Shown here in pieces: positions 35,047-45,975 of a stretch of DNA of 64,000 nucleotides. The stretch's first letter is position 1; every line of letters starts with the position of its first letter. A program made the translations under genes and the position numbers. Origin of the DNA: Fen-178 sp963722575. GTDB taxonomy: Bacteria > Acidobacteriota > Terriglobia > Bryobacterales > Bryobacteraceae. The notes under the pieces were generated by a model. The model was not told the origin of the DNA. It was given only the letters and a program-made list of their open reading frames with translations, and made no database searches. Location: contig CAVRNR010000022.1 in NCBI GenBank assembly GCA_963722575.1, positions 868,001 to 932,000 of the forward strand, in the 5' to 3' direction.

Positions 35047-36198
35047 CTACGCCAGCAGTTCCTGGGCGCGGATGAGCCGGTCGGCCACCCTGACGCCGTT
35101 GGGGCAGCGCACCGAGCACTCCGCGCAATCCGCGCAACGCAGGTCCCTCACCTCTTTCGGCAGGGCGGCAAAACTCCTCTGGGCCAGGGGGAAATCCCCG
35201 TAAAAATCCGCGTACGCCAGGATGCGAAGCTGGTCCTGCACGGGCATGCCCTTGGGACACTGGCCGCGGCAGCTATAGCACATGCGGCAGTAGTAGGGGC
35301 GGATCGCCTCGCTGCGCGCCACTAGCCGCTTCTCATCCCCGGGGGTGAACTTCTCGCGCAGAGCCCTGATGTTCAGCTCCAGCATTTCCGTGTCCCGGAC
35401 GCCCGGAATGGTGGTGGCCACCATGGGGTTTCGCAGCACCCACTTGAGCGCGGGGAGGGCATTGTCGAGGGCCGTCGGCGGCGGCTCTCCCCCGCCCGCG
35501 GGCATTTTGGGCAGCCCGCCGCCGTACGCGGCCATCACCTTCATGGCTGTCAAGCCGATTCCGGCCTTGCTCAATTTGGCGATGGCCGCGTCCCTTCCCG
35601 CGCCCATAGTGAAGTTGTAGGTGAAGGTGACCACGTCGATGTTGCCGGCTTTCAGGAAGTGGTCCGCCATGAGGTTGAGGTCGTGCGTGCTCACGCCGAA
35701 GAAGCGGATCTTTCCCTGTTTCTTAGCCTGGCTGCCGGCTTCGAGCAACTCGTCCGGAACCTCCTCGGGCTTGCTCTTGCCATGGAGGAGCCAGATATCG
35801 ATCCGGTCTGTGGACAGGTTCTTCAGGCTGGCCTCAAGATCGGAGATGAAGACTCCGCGGGTCTTGGCGGGGGTCTTGCTAACCACGATCACCTTGTCCC
35901 GAGGCACACCTTTGAGCCCCTGGGTCACCAGGCGTTCGCTGTTGCCATTGGCGTAATCGCTCGCGGTATCGAAGTAGTTGACACCAAGATCGACGGCGCG
36001 GGCGATCACGGTGGGCTCGGGCGTGAAACCGGTGCCAAACCCGACCGGGCAGACTTTCAATCCCGTCTTTCCCAAGGTTCGATATGGAATAGACGATGGC
36101 GGCTGAAACGCGGCGCCGGGGCAAACGCCCGCGAGCCCGGCGGCAGGGAGGGTCAGCCCCACTCGGAGAAAGTTTCTACGTGAAGAATCCAGGTTCAT
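35047..36198 (-). CDS. Aldo/keto reductase with C-terminal ferredoxin-type iron-sulfur domain and Tat signal
   Basis: The 383-residue product starts with a Tat-like leader (SRRNFLRVGLTLPAAGLAG), then an aldo/keto reductase barrel (residues 35-310; IPYRTLGKTGLKVCPVGFG, YFDTASDYANGNSE, WLLHGK) and a C-terminal region with two cysteine clusters: CRMCYSCRGQCPKG and CADCAECSVRCPNG, each able to hold a [4Fe-4S] cluster. It is predicted to be an exported NAD(P)H- or ferredoxin-linked oxidoreductase. The substrate is unknown. It stands alone in a 1.4-kb stretch between GH105 and vapBC. Confidence 0.92.
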   Translation of the reverse strand: MNLDSSRRNFLRVGLTLPAAGLAGVCPGAAFQPPSSIPYRTLGKTGLKVCPVGFGTGFTPEPTVIARAVDLGVNYFDTASDYANGNSERLVTQGLKGVPRDKVIVVSKTPAKTRGVFISDLEASLKNLSTDRIDIWLLHGKSKPEEVPDELLEAGSQAKKQGKIRFFGVSTHDLNLMADHFLKAGNIDVVTFTYNFTMGAGRDAAIAKLSKAGIGLTAMKVMAAYGGGLPKMPAGGGEPPPTALDNALPALKWVLRNPMVATTIPGVRDTEMLELNIRALREKFTPGDEKRLVARSEAIRPYYCRMCYSCRGQCPKGMPVQDQLRILAYADFYGDFPLAQRSFAALPKEVRDLRCADCAECSVRCPNGVRVADRLIRAQELLA

Positions 36199-36235
36199 AT
36201 CGCCTGATAATAGCGCCTTTTAAGGCCCGAAATCT

Positions 36236-36628
36236 TCAGGCGGCGAAGAGTGCGACCTTCGCGCGATGGCCTTTGCACAATTTCGCGTCGCAGGTGTACA
36301 GGACGGAGCCAGTTGCTTCTGCCAAGGCGATGTAAACGGCATCGCAGGCGGTGAAGTTATGGCGCAGCTCCCAAATTCGGCCCAGCAAAGGCGTGTGCGC
36401 ATAGCGCCGCGCGCGGAGTGTCGCAAGCCCCGTGAGCATCTGCTCGCTGCGATGCGAATCGATACGCTGGCCTGCGATGAGGCTCCTGAGAGCGCTAACC
36501 ACTTCCACGTCGAGCAGGTGTGGAACGATGAATGGCCCGCTACGCTCGGCCAGACCTCGTCTGACGGAATTGGCCAACGGGCCGTTCGTGAGAAGTTCCA
36601 CTACCACTGAGGCGTCCAGAACAATCAT
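36236..36628 (-). CDS. vapC: PIN-domain ribonuclease toxin
   Basis: The 130-residue product is a PIN-domain protein: first acidic residue in IVLDASVVVELL, then a central Glu in LLDVEVVSALR, and the last acids in TACDAVYIALAEA and TCDAKLC. VapC toxins cut tRNA or rRNA. The start is inside the stop of the antitoxin gene (ATGA overlap). Full length. Confidence 0.9.
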   Translation of the reverse strand: MIVLDASVVVELLTNGPLANSVRRGLAERSGPFIVPHLLDVEVVSALRSLIAGQRIDSHRSEQMLTGLATLRARRYAHTPLLGRIWELRHNFTACDAVYIALAEATGSVLYTCDAKLCKGHRAKVALFAA

Positions 36629-36855
36629 TGCGCATCCCGCAATGCGCGAATGATTTGCGCCGCGCTCCGTTTGGTTGGAATCGGTTTCGCTTGCCGCGTG
36701 CTCTCCAGCCACTCCCGCATGGTCGGCTGCTCCGCCGAACTCTCCAGTTCCTTCTTGATGAAGTCGGAGAGGCTCATACCCTCGCGCGCGGCGCGCGCTT
36801 TCAGAATACGGTGAACCTGTTCTGGAACGTCTCTGATCTGAATCATCTTGGACAT
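36625..36855 (-). CDS. vapB: FitA/VapB-type ribbon-helix-helix antitoxin
   Basis: A 76-residue protein with a ribbon-helix-helix fold (MIQIRDVPEQVHRILKARAA then MSLSDFIKKELE), the DNA-binding half, and a C-terminal tail (PTMREWLESTRQAKPI) that should bind VapC. ATG 36855 is preferred over the ATG 30 bases upstream. Coupled to vapC by 4-base overlap. Confidence 0.88.
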   Translation of the reverse strand: MSKMIQIRDVPEQVHRILKARAAREGMSLSDFIKKELESSAEQPTMREWLESTRQAKPIPTKRSAAQIIRALRDAQ

Positions 36856-36910
36856 GTATTCAGCATACAAACATGTGCGGCGCATGTCGAGCGGATGGGC
36901 AAGCTAAAGC

Positions 36911-36950
36911 ATGCCCCACCTGGGGGCGAGGCATGCCTCGCCCCTACAAA
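36911..36950. repeat. GC-rich palindromic intergenic repeat ending CCCCTACA
   Basis: Contains a perfect 22-bp palindrome (36923-36944; GGGGCGAG GCATGC CTCGCCCC) followed by TACAAAGG. Similar GC-rich blocks ending CCCTACA lie at 38911-38944 and 47665-47709. It sits between vapB and the murJ-like gene. Confidence 0.65.
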
Positions 36951-37010
36951 GGTACGGTGTAAAGGCCGGGCGGCCCAAGGCGCCGAGGAACAAATCAGAC
37001 GGTCTTGGCC

Positions 37011-38342
37011 CTACCCCTGCGCCAGCCAGCGCCGGCGGTTGGCTTGCATTACCACGAACAGCGCCGCGAAACCGGCCAGTAGTCCCAGGGAGGCTCCTAA
37101 GCCGATCAGTTGCGGCTGGCGGGGGTGGAGCCACAGCGTCAGGGTCACGTTGAATAGCGGCGGAATCAGGGCCGCGATCACCGGGGGCCAGGGACGGTCG
37201 AGCGCGAACAGGGAACGCGAGGTGATCTCGATCAGGGTCCAGCCGATCAGGCTCGGGCCCAGACCCAGGAAGACCGCGGCCACCAGCCTGGTGGATTCCG
37301 CCGTGAAACTGCCGCGCTGGAAGATCAGCGCGATGGCCGGCTGGCGGAATACGATGGCGAAACCGCAGCCGGCCACCACCACCAGCGCGGCCAGCGCAAT
37401 GGTCCGGTCGATCAGGCGGAAGGCCTCGCGCAGGCGGAACAGGCTCCGCAGGCGCGCGATCTCGGGCAGCAGCGAATTAGAGATGGGGTTCACCAGGATG
37501 GCCAGCGGCACGCCCACTCCGCGCATGCAGTACTCGAGCGCCGCGGCCATGCCCGGCCCGGCGTCCGTGGCATAGGCGCGCGTGAAGGTGATGTTGATCC
37601 CCAGGCCGGCCGCGTACACCACGAAGAAGGCGGGCTTGGCGAGGATCTCGCGCCAGTGAACCTCGCAGCGCGGCGCGCCGGCCGTGTCGAGGCCGGAACG
37701 CGCCGCGAAGCAGACGATGCCCACCTGCGCGCATGCGCCCAATGTGTAGCCGATGGCGAAGGCGTACACGCCCAGCAGTTTCCACAGGCTCAGCGCGGCG
37801 ATGATGGTGAACACGTTCAACGCGGCCTGGTAGAAGGCGGTGGGCGCAAAGCGGCGGTCCGTGAACAACAGAGCGCAGTGCACCGCGGCCACGCCGGCGG
37901 CCACCGTGGAAAGCGACAAGATGCGCAGGATGTTGACGGCCGTGCCGAAGTAGTGCGGCTCGAGGCCCGGCGCCAGCGCCTTCATGAGCCAGGGCGCGGT
38001 GAGGACCACGGCCGCCGCAATGGCCGAGAAGGCCCAGGCAAAGCAGCGGCTCAGCTTGAGAAAGAGCGCGGTGCGCTGCGGGCCGCTGGCAGCCGTGAGC
38101 ATGGGCACGAAGGCGAAGACGACGCTGTTGATCAGCACCGAATTCAGCGTGTCCAGAGGGCCCATGGCCACGGCGAGCGAATCGGCCAGGCTGTGGGTGC
38201 CGAGCAGGTAGGCGGTCAGCGCCACGCGCACGAAACCCAGAATATTGCCCGTCAGCACGCCGGCGACGATGATCAATCCGCCGCGGACCAGAGGACTCTC
38301 TACCGCGCGGGAGAGAACCCGCTCATTGAGGCCTTGCCCCAC
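37011..38342 (-). CDS. MurJ/MviN-family lipid II flippase-like membrane protein
   Basis: The 443-residue product has 12 or so membrane segments and the MviN start pattern (GNILGFVRVALTAYLLGTHS, LADSLAVAMGPLDTL; PTAFYQAALNV). MurJ flips the peptidoglycan precursor lipid II across the inner membrane. The conserved early glycines and arginine are present, but the protein is shorter than the usual about 500 residues, so it could instead be one of the paralogous exporters of surface polysaccharide precursors. It ends 3 bp after the tpx stop on the same strand. Confidence 0.8.
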   Translation of the reverse strand: MGQGLNERVLSRAVESPLVRGGLIIVAGVLTGNILGFVRVALTAYLLGTHSLADSLAVAMGPLDTLNSVLINSVVFAFVPMLTAASGPQRTALFLKLSRCFAWAFSAIAAAVVLTAPWLMKALAPGLEPHYFGTAVNILRILSLSTVAAGVAAVHCALLFTDRRFAPTAFYQAALNVFTIIAALSLWKLLGVYAFAIGYTLGACAQVGIVCFAARSGLDTAGAPRCEVHWREILAKPAFFVVYAAGLGINITFTRAYATDAGPGMAAALEYCMRGVGVPLAILVNPISNSLLPEIARLRSLFRLREAFRLIDRTIALAALVVVAGCGFAIVFRQPAIALIFQRGSFTAESTRLVAAVFLGLGPSLIGWTLIEITSRSLFALDRPWPPVIAALIPPLFNVTLTLWLHPRQPQLIGLGASLGLLAGFAALFVVMQANRRRWLAQG

Positions 38343-38345
38343 TGA

Positions 38346-38867
38346 TCAAGTGGTCGCCGCGGTGGCGCTCCTTGCGGCCGACAGCGCGGCTTCGTAATTG
38401 GGGAAATCGGTCATTTCCTTCACGTATTCCACGTAGCGGATCTGGTTTCGGCCATCCACGACGAAAATGGCGCGGCTTTCGAGCCGCAGCTCCTTGATCA
38501 AGGTGCCGTAGTTCGACCCGAAGGAGGCGTCCTTGTGATCGGAGAGCGTTTTCACGTTATCGACGCCGAACGCGCCGCACCAGCGCTTTTGAGCGAACGG
38601 CAGGTCCATGCTGACGGCCAGGATGGCGACGCCCGGAAGCTTGGCCACCTCGTCGTTGAATCGCTTGGTTTGCGCGTCGCAGACGGGCGTGTCGAGCGAA
38701 GGGACCACGCTGAAAATGCGAACCTGGCTGCCGGTGTCCTTCAGGGTGAGGGGCTTCAGGCCGTTGTCCGTCAGGGTGAAATCGGGGGCGGCATCGCCGG
38801 GCTTGAGCTCGGGGCCGATCAAGGTGAAGGGATTGCCTTTCAGCGTCATTGCGCCTGGTCGTTCCAT
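38346..38867 (-). CDS. tpx: Thiol peroxidase (Tpx-type peroxiredoxin)
   Basis: Reduces organic hydroperoxides using thioredoxin. The 173-residue product shows the Tpx active-site segment SVVPSLDTPVCDAQT with the peroxidatic Cys (near residue 64) and the second Cys in KRWCGAFG (near residue 98). ATG 38867 lies 7 bases after GGAGGAG. It is followed 3 bp later by the murJ-like gene and may share a transcript with it. Confidence 0.95.
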   Translation of the reverse strand: MERPGAMTLKGNPFTLIGPELKPGDAAPDFTLTDNGLKPLTLKDTGSQVRIFSVVPSLDTPVCDAQTKRFNDEVAKLPGVAILAVSMDLPFAQKRWCGAFGVDNVKTLSDHKDASFGSNYGTLIKELRLESRAIFVVDGRNQIRYVEYVKEMTDFPNYEAALSAARSATAATT

Positions 38868-38910
38868 ATTCTTCTCTCCTCCAGTAATTCGTTCCACAGC
38901 GCGCCGGGCC

Positions 38911-38944
38911 GCGGGGTGCCCTCGGGGCCGCCCGGCCCCTACAC
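38911..38944. repeat. GC-rich intergenic repeat ending CCCCTACA
   Basis: Block with GGGGTGCCCTCGGGGCCG followed by CCCGGCCCCTACA. It belongs with the blocks at 36911 and 47665 and shares the GGGGTGCCC core with segments inside cas10 and csm2. Confidence 0.6.
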
Positions 38945-38970
38945 CCTCGCGCCGCTCGGTGAATTCCTCA

Positions 38971-41082
<2,112 letters not shown>

Positions 41083-41193
41083 ATCCCTCTGAGTGGCGGC
41101 GGCCCCTGGGCCGGTGATTTCATGGTACACCCCGGCGGGACCGTGCTTCAGACCGGCAAGCAGTTTTCGACGCGGAGCCGCGAAAGGCCCGAC

Positions 41194-41502
41194 TTCGACG
41201 CAGAGACGCGGAGACGCGGAGAAAAGACGCGGAGAGGATGAGAGATATCAAGAGTACTCTCTTCCCTTGGTTCGAGCGCGGAGGAAGCGGAGACACGCCG
41301 TGTCAGTGAAGGATTCGCGTAACGATGCACGATTCTCTTGAGACCTGCCGCCCGGCCTGAGGCTGCGTCCCGAGCCGGATTCTCCGCTGGCTCCGCGTTC
41401 GAACCTCCGGTAGCGGTGCGCAGGGTCGCTCCACGCATCCATCTCTTTGTCTTTAAGTATTCTCCGCGTCTTTTCTCCGTGTCTCCGCGGCTCCGCGTCG
41501 AA
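41194..41502. repeat. Inverted-repeat element with CTCCGCGTCT-type arms
   Basis: Two 42-bp arms (41194-41235 and 41461-41502) are complementary at about 39 positions and made of repeated GACGCGGAGA/TCTCCGCGTC units. They enclose about 225 bp with no gene. Further partial units lie at 41165-41185 and 41511-41527. This accounts for most of the 520-bp gap between the DUF255 and M20 genes. Arms of this type occur in many bacterial genomes as non-coding dispersed repeats. Confidence 0.75.
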
Positions 41503-41604
41503 ATAGAATCTGCGTCGAAATAGAATCCGGCTCATTCGCATCGAGCTCTTCGGTCCGGGTACCCAGCGGAATTTGCGCCGCGATACAATCGACCAGGAGC
41601 CAAC

Positions 41605-42960
41605 ATGAACTACTACCAGCAGCACCAGGCCGATTTTCTGGAGGGGCTGAAGACCTTTCTGCGCATCCCGAGCATCAGCGCGCTCTCGGAAAACAAACCG
41701 GATATCCGGCGCGCCGCCGAATTCGCCATGAACGAACTGCTCGCGGCGGGGATGACCAGCGCCGAGCTGATCGAAGGCAAAGGCAATCCGCTGGTCTATG
41801 CGGAATGGTTGAATGCGCCGGGCAAGCCCACCATCCTTTTCTACGGCCACTACGACGTGCAGCCGCCCGACCCGCTTGACGAGTGGAAGTCGCCGCCCTT
41901 CGAGCCGGAGGTCCGCGGCAACGACATTTTCGCGCGCGGCGCCAGTGACGACAAAGGCCAAGTCTACATCCAGATCAAGGCGGTGGAGAGCCTGCTGAAA
42001 TCGACCGGCAGACTGCCCGTCAACGTGAAGTTCCTGCTGGAGGGCGAAGAGGAGACCGGCGGCGAACATATCGAGGAGTACGTCAAGACCCGGCCGCCGC
42101 GCTTGCAGGCCGATGCGGCGGTGGTGTGCGATACGGAGATGTTCGCGCCCGAGTTCCCCACCATCTGCGTGGGCTTGCGCGGCTTGGTGTACTATGAGCT
42201 GCTCGTGGAGGGCGCCAACCACGATCTGCATTCCGGCGTCTACGGCGGCGCGGCGCCCAACCCGATGCAGGCGATCGCGGAGATTATCTGCGCGCTGAAG
42301 GATCGGAATGGCCATATCCTGATCCCCGGTTTTTACGACCGCGTGGTTCCGCCCAGCCCCAAGGAGCGCGAAGCCTGGGCGCGATTGCCGTTCGACGAGA
42401 AGGAGTACACCGAAATTGAAATGGGCGCGCGCGAGCTGGTGGGCGAGCCCGAGATTCCCCTCTTCGAGCGCGTGTGGGCGCGGCCAACGGTGGAAGTACA
42501 CGGCATCCGCGGCGGCTTCACGGGAGAAGGCGCCAAGACCGTGATTCCGGCCCGCGCCGTGGCCAAGATCAGCACGCGCCTGGTGGGCGACCAACTCGTG
42601 GAGAAATCTATCGAGCAAACCAAGGCGGCGGTGAAGGCCGCGTGCCCCAAGGGCGTCACCGCCGAACTAAAGGTGCTGAGCGCGGGCGCGCCCTCGCTGA
42701 CCAACCCCGACAACCCCTTTATCCATGCGTCGGCCGAAGCCATGAAGCAGATCTTCGGCAAGGAAACGGTGTACATCCGCTCGGGCGGGTCGATTCCCAT
42801 CGTGGAAGTTTTCGACCGCTACCTGGGCGTCCCCAGCGTCATGATGGGCTTCGGGCTTCCCGACGACAACCTGCACGCGCCCAACGAGAAGTTCCACCTG
42901 CCGAACTTCTTCCGCGGGATCGAATCCGTGGCGCGGTACCTGGAAATTCTGGGCCAGTAA
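41605..42960 (+). CDS. M20 family dipeptidase
   Basis: The 451-residue product is a two-zinc peptidase of the M20/CNDP-like type: metal site in FYGHYDVQPPDPLDEW (H and D near residues 80-82), GASDDKGQVYI, LLEGEEETGGEH with the general base Glu, and a final GGSIPIV motif. It should cleave dipeptides in the cytoplasm. The start follows AGGAG by 6 bases. No signal peptide is seen. Confidence 0.94.
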   Translation: MNYYQQHQADFLEGLKTFLRIPSISALSENKPDIRRAAEFAMNELLAAGMTSAELIEGKGNPLVYAEWLNAPGKPTILFYGHYDVQPPDPLDEWKSPPFEPEVRGNDIFARGASDDKGQVYIQIKAVESLLKSTGRLPVNVKFLLEGEEETGGEHIEEYVKTRPPRLQADAAVVCDTEMFAPEFPTICVGLRGLVYYELLVEGANHDLHSGVYGGAAPNPMQAIAEIICALKDRNGHILIPGFYDRVVPPSPKEREAWARLPFDEKEYTEIEMGARELVGEPEIPLFERVWARPTVEVHGIRGGFTGEGAKTVIPARAVAKISTRLVGDQLVEKSIEQTKAAVKAACPKGVTAELKVLSAGAPSLTNPDNPFIHASAEAMKQIFGKETVYIRSGGSIPIVEVFDRYLGVPSVMMGFGLPDDNLHAPNEKFHLPNFFRGIESVARYLEILGQ

Positions 42961-42966
42961 CTGTAG

Positions 42967-43269
42967 CTATCGCCAGTGGCCGCGGCGGAACGTCCAGCCG
43001 CGATGTGTCTGCGACCAGGAGCCCGGCACCCAGACGGCGCGCGGGCGGGGCGGGTGAACCCAGCGGCCGCCTACCCAGAACCAGTTGCCGGCGCGCTGGT
43101 CCCAGAATCCATCGGTCCAGACATAGCCTGGGCCGGGGGCCACACCGACTACTCCGTATCTCGGCGGAGGCGGCGGGCCGTACCGCATGACATAGGCGCC
43201 GTTCACGGCGCAAGCGCTCAACATGGTGCCCAGCAGCACAGTGGCGAGGGGCAGTAGCTTCCGTTTCAT
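42967..43269 (-). CDS. YXWGXW-repeat lipoprotein, small
   Basis: A 100-residue protein with a lipoprotein signal (VLLGTMLSAC, Cys near residue 20) and a mature part made of Gly/Trp/Tyr-rich repeats (GYVWTDGFWDQRAGNWFWVG, WVPGSWSQTHRGWTFRRGHW), as in the YXWGXW-repeat family of small envelope proteins. Function unknown. It is convergent with the M20 gene at a distance of 6 bp. Confidence 0.85.
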   Translation of the reverse strand: MKRKLLPLATVLLGTMLSACAVNGAYVMRYGPPPPPRYGVVGVAPGPGYVWTDGFWDQRAGNWFWVGGRWVHPPRPRAVWVPGSWSQTHRGWTFRRGHWR

Positions 43270-43368
43270 CTCGTTGTTACCTCCCTGTGCAGTGAAACGC
43301 GGGGCGCGGCATGCGCGTTGCGGGTCTGAATTGAAGTTAATGTTAGGGCTTGTTAAGGAATCCTCGCG

Positions 43369-44040
43369 CTATGGCTGGAGCGCCAGCGTGGCCTTGCCCG
43401 CGGGGCCGTCGTAAATCAGCTCGACTGAATGGATGCCCTGGGCTTTGCCCCGGTACTGGAAGAAAATCAGTCCGGCCAGGGGGAGGGCCCGGTCGCCTTT
43501 CGGGAGTGTGGCTTTTTGAACGCGCTGTGCCATGGCGCGCTGTACCTCTATCGGGATCTTGACCGGTGGGGGCGGCTCGTTGGGGTTGCTCTGGTCGCTG
43601 TCTCCGCCGCTGGTCAAGCCGGTCTTGGACTTCGACTTGGCTTGCTCGGGCGGTATCCACTCGGGATCTTTGACGGAGCTGAGTATCATCCCGTATGGCA
43701 GGCTGGGCAGGGGCGTCTTCTTGCCGTTGATGCGGAGCGAAAAGTCCTCGGCGGAAATCGTCAGCCGCGCGTCCGGCGCGCCGAACAAGGCCGTTTCGAC
43801 CACCACGAAGTCTTCCGTGGTGAGGGGCCCCTGCTCGGTGGGGACCGAGTGTCCCGCGAACTCGGCCGCAATCGTCACCTTGCCGGCCTGAGTATGGGCC
43901 TGATAATCGCCGGGAGTCGCTCTGGGCGGGATGCCCTTGGTTTCGATTTGCGCGCCCGTACTGGAGGGGGGCTGCCCTTGTCCACACAGGCAGACGGCAG
44001 CGCTCAGGATACCGATGGTCAACGTAGCGTAAAGTCGCAT
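43369..44040 (-). CDS. Secreted protein of unknown function
   Basis: The 223-residue product has a signal peptide (LYATLTIGILSAAVCLCG) and a beta-rich mature domain (TIAAEFAGHSVPTEQGPLTT, DFVVVETALFGAPDARLTIS, AEDFSLRINGKKTPLPS) followed by a Lys/Ser/Pro-rich linker and a last strand-rich segment (AGLIFFQYRGKAQGIHSVEL). I do not recognise a family. It is in the same direction as the next small membrane gene and 50 bp from it. Confidence 0.65.
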   Translation of the reverse strand: MRLYATLTIGILSAAVCLCGQGQPPSSTGAQIETKGIPPRATPGDYQAHTQAGKVTIAAEFAGHSVPTEQGPLTTEDFVVVETALFGAPDARLTISAEDFSLRINGKKTPLPSLPYGMILSSVKDPEWIPPEQAKSKSKTGLTSGGDSDQSNPNEPPPPVKIPIEVQRAMAQRVQKATLPKGDRALPLAGLIFFQYRGKAQGIHSVELIYDGPAGKATLALQP

Positions 44041-44090
44041 TTCAACTATGAAGCTAGCATAGTGGAATCGGCCGATGGCAAGACCACCGG

Positions 44091-44429
44091 CTACAGGCGC
44101 CCGGTGAGGGTGAGGGGCGCGCGCAGGCGGAAGCCGATGCGCGTTTCCGAAGGGAGCGTGGCAGGCTTTCCGCGGGCCGGTATGACATCGCCGCCGCCGA
44201 TGGCCGCGCCTCCCTTCAGCTTGCCGCCGGGGCCGGAGGCCACCACGCGGCCCGGCACCCGCGCGCCGCGCTCCGAGGAGAGGCCGTCGACAAGGTGCAC
44301 CGGTAACAGCAAGCCGGCGTTCAGCGTGACCTTGTGCGGTTCGGGCGCGGGCGCCTGGGCCACCTTCAAGAGAAGGGCGCCGCCAACCGCACCGGCCGCA
44401 ACCAGCAGAACGATTTGCGGCGGCTTCAT
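44091..44429 (-). CDS. Small protein with N-terminal membrane anchor, unknown function
   Basis: The 112-residue product has one hydrophobic helix (IVLLVAAGAVGGALLLKVA) and a mature part with LNAGLLLPVHLVDGLSSERG and GARVPGRVVASGPGGKLKGG. The LNAG...P..L..GLSS pattern is seen in longer acidobacterial envelope proteins, of which this could be a shortened member. Start ATG is preceded by GGAG. Function unknown. Confidence 0.55.
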   Translation of the reverse strand: MKPPQIVLLVAAGAVGGALLLKVAQAPAPEPHKVTLNAGLLLPVHLVDGLSSERGARVPGRVVASGPGGKLKGGAAIGGGDVIPARGKPATLPSETRIGFRLRAPLTLTGRL

Positions 44430-44515
44430 TCGCCATTCTCCTCAAACTAAAGTGACGGCCCCGCGCGCAGTTCCGTTTCCGGCTGGTAAACCGCTAAGAT
44501 TGGTTAAGGCTGGCC

Positions 44516-45523
44516 ATGCTTCGTTTCCCCACCCACTTGTCGATAGGAGCCGTCAACATTGCTCCCGCCACGGTGCTGGCCCCCATGGCGGGCGTGACCG
44601 ACACGGTGTTCCGGCGGTTCATACGCAATCTGGGCGGGTGCGGGCTGATCATGACCGAATTCACCAGCTCCCACGGCGTGAGCGCTTCGCTCGGCGCCCG
44701 CAAGCCGACCCGGACGCTGCGGTACCTGGCTTTCGATCCCGAAGAGCACCCCATTTCGGCGCAGCTTTTCGGCGCCGATCCGGCCGTCATGGCGGATGCC
44801 GCGCGCGTCTGCCAGGACCTGGGGTTCGACATCCTCGACATCAATTTCGGCTGCCCGGTCAACAAGGTGGTGAAGTGCAACGGCGGGTCGGCGTTGCTGC
44901 GCGACTTGCCGCTGGTGGAGCGCCTGCTGCGCGAGGTGCGGAAAGCCATCGCGATTCCGATCACCATGAAATACCGCGCCGGTTGGAACGACGACGAACT
45001 GGTCTTCGTGCGCATGGCGAAGCTGGCGGAGGAGTGCGGATTGCAGGCCGTGGCGCTGCATCCGCGCACGCGGGAGCAGGGCTTTGCGGGAAAGGCCGAC
45101 TGGCGGCGCATCGCGGAAGTGAAGGCGGCGGTGAAGATTCCGGTGATCGGCAACGGCGACGTGTTCACACCGGAAGACGCCGTCCGCATGGTGCGCGAGA
45201 CCAACTGCGACGCCGTCATGATTGGGCGCGCGGCGTCGGCGAATCCATGGATCTTCCGGCAGATCGCGCAATATCTGGAGACCGGCGCGTATCACCAGCC
45301 CAGCGAGCACGACCGCTACGACATCATGCGGCGGTATTACGCCATGCTGATAGAGCGCAATGAGAAGGATATGGTGGGCAAGATGAAACAGTTTGCCACC
45401 TATTTCACGCACGGTGTGCGGCACGGGGCGCGGCTTCGCGTGTCGATCCACCGGGCGTGTGCGGCGTCCGCGATCGTCGGATTGGTGGACGAGTTTTTCC
45501 TGGGGGAGCCGGCGGCGCGGTGA
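44516..45523 (+). CDS. dus: tRNA-dihydrouridine synthase
   Basis: This flavoenzyme reduces specific uridines in tRNA. The 335-residue product has the Dus barrel: LAPMAGVTDTVFRRF, DINFGCPVNKVVKCNGGSAL (the second Cys, in KCNGG, is the catalytic proton donor), KYRAGW, LHPRTREQGF and IGNGDVFTPEDA, then a C-terminal helical domain. By length and motifs it belongs to the DusB-type group. It overlaps the RNase HI gene by 4 bases. Confidence 0.94.
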   Translation: MLRFPTHLSIGAVNIAPATVLAPMAGVTDTVFRRFIRNLGGCGLIMTEFTSSHGVSASLGARKPTRTLRYLAFDPEEHPISAQLFGADPAVMADAARVCQDLGFDILDINFGCPVNKVVKCNGGSALLRDLPLVERLLREVRKAIAIPITMKYRAGWNDDELVFVRMAKLAEECGLQAVALHPRTREQGFAGKADWRRIAEVKAAVKIPVIGNGDVFTPEDAVRMVRETNCDAVMIGRAASANPWIFRQIAQYLETGAYHQPSEHDRYDIMRRYYAMLIERNEKDMVGKMKQFATYFTHGVRHGARLRVSIHRACAASAIVGLVDEFFLGEPAAR

Positions 45524-45975
45524 AACGGGTCCGGCTCATCACCGATGGCTCGTGCCTGAACAATCCCGGCCCCGGGGGCTGGGCGGCCATCCTGCGCTAC
45601 GACCACCATAAGAAGGAGATGTGGGGATGCGCGCCCCACACCACCAATAACCGCATGGAACTGACGGCGGCCATCGAAGGGCTGCGGGCGCTGCGCGAGA
45701 TATGCGAGGTGGAAGTGGTCACCGATTCCGAGTACGTGAAGAACGGGATCACCCTCTGGATTCACGCCTGGAAGCGCCGGAACTGGATGACCACCGAGAA
45801 GAAGCCGGTGGTGAACCAGGACCTCTGGCAGGAACTCGACGAGCTGGCGGCGCGCCACAAGACCACCTGGAAGTGGACCAAGGGCCACGCGACTCACGCG
45901 GACAACAATCGCTGCGACGAACTGGCGTCGAACGCGGCAAAAAACCAGAAGAGCGGGGCGAAACGAAAGTCATGA
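45520..45975 (+). CDS. rnhA: Ribonuclease HI
   Basis: Cuts the RNA strand of RNA/DNA hybrids. The product starts at a GTG inside the dus stop (GTGA) and has 151 residues. The four catalytic acids are visible: D in LITDGSCLNNPGPGGW, E in NRMELTAAIEGL, D in VVTDSEYVKNG and D in HADNNRCDELA. The basic handle HAWKRRNW is also present. Its stop overlaps the DUF763 gene by 4 bases. Confidence 0.96.
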   Translation: MKRVRLITDGSCLNNPGPGGWAAILRYDHHKKEMWGCAPHTTNNRMELTAAIEGLRALREICEVEVVTDSEYVKNGITLWIHAWKRRNWMTTEKKPVVNQDLWQELDELAARHKTTWKWTKGHATHADNNRCDELASNAAKNQKSGAKRKS

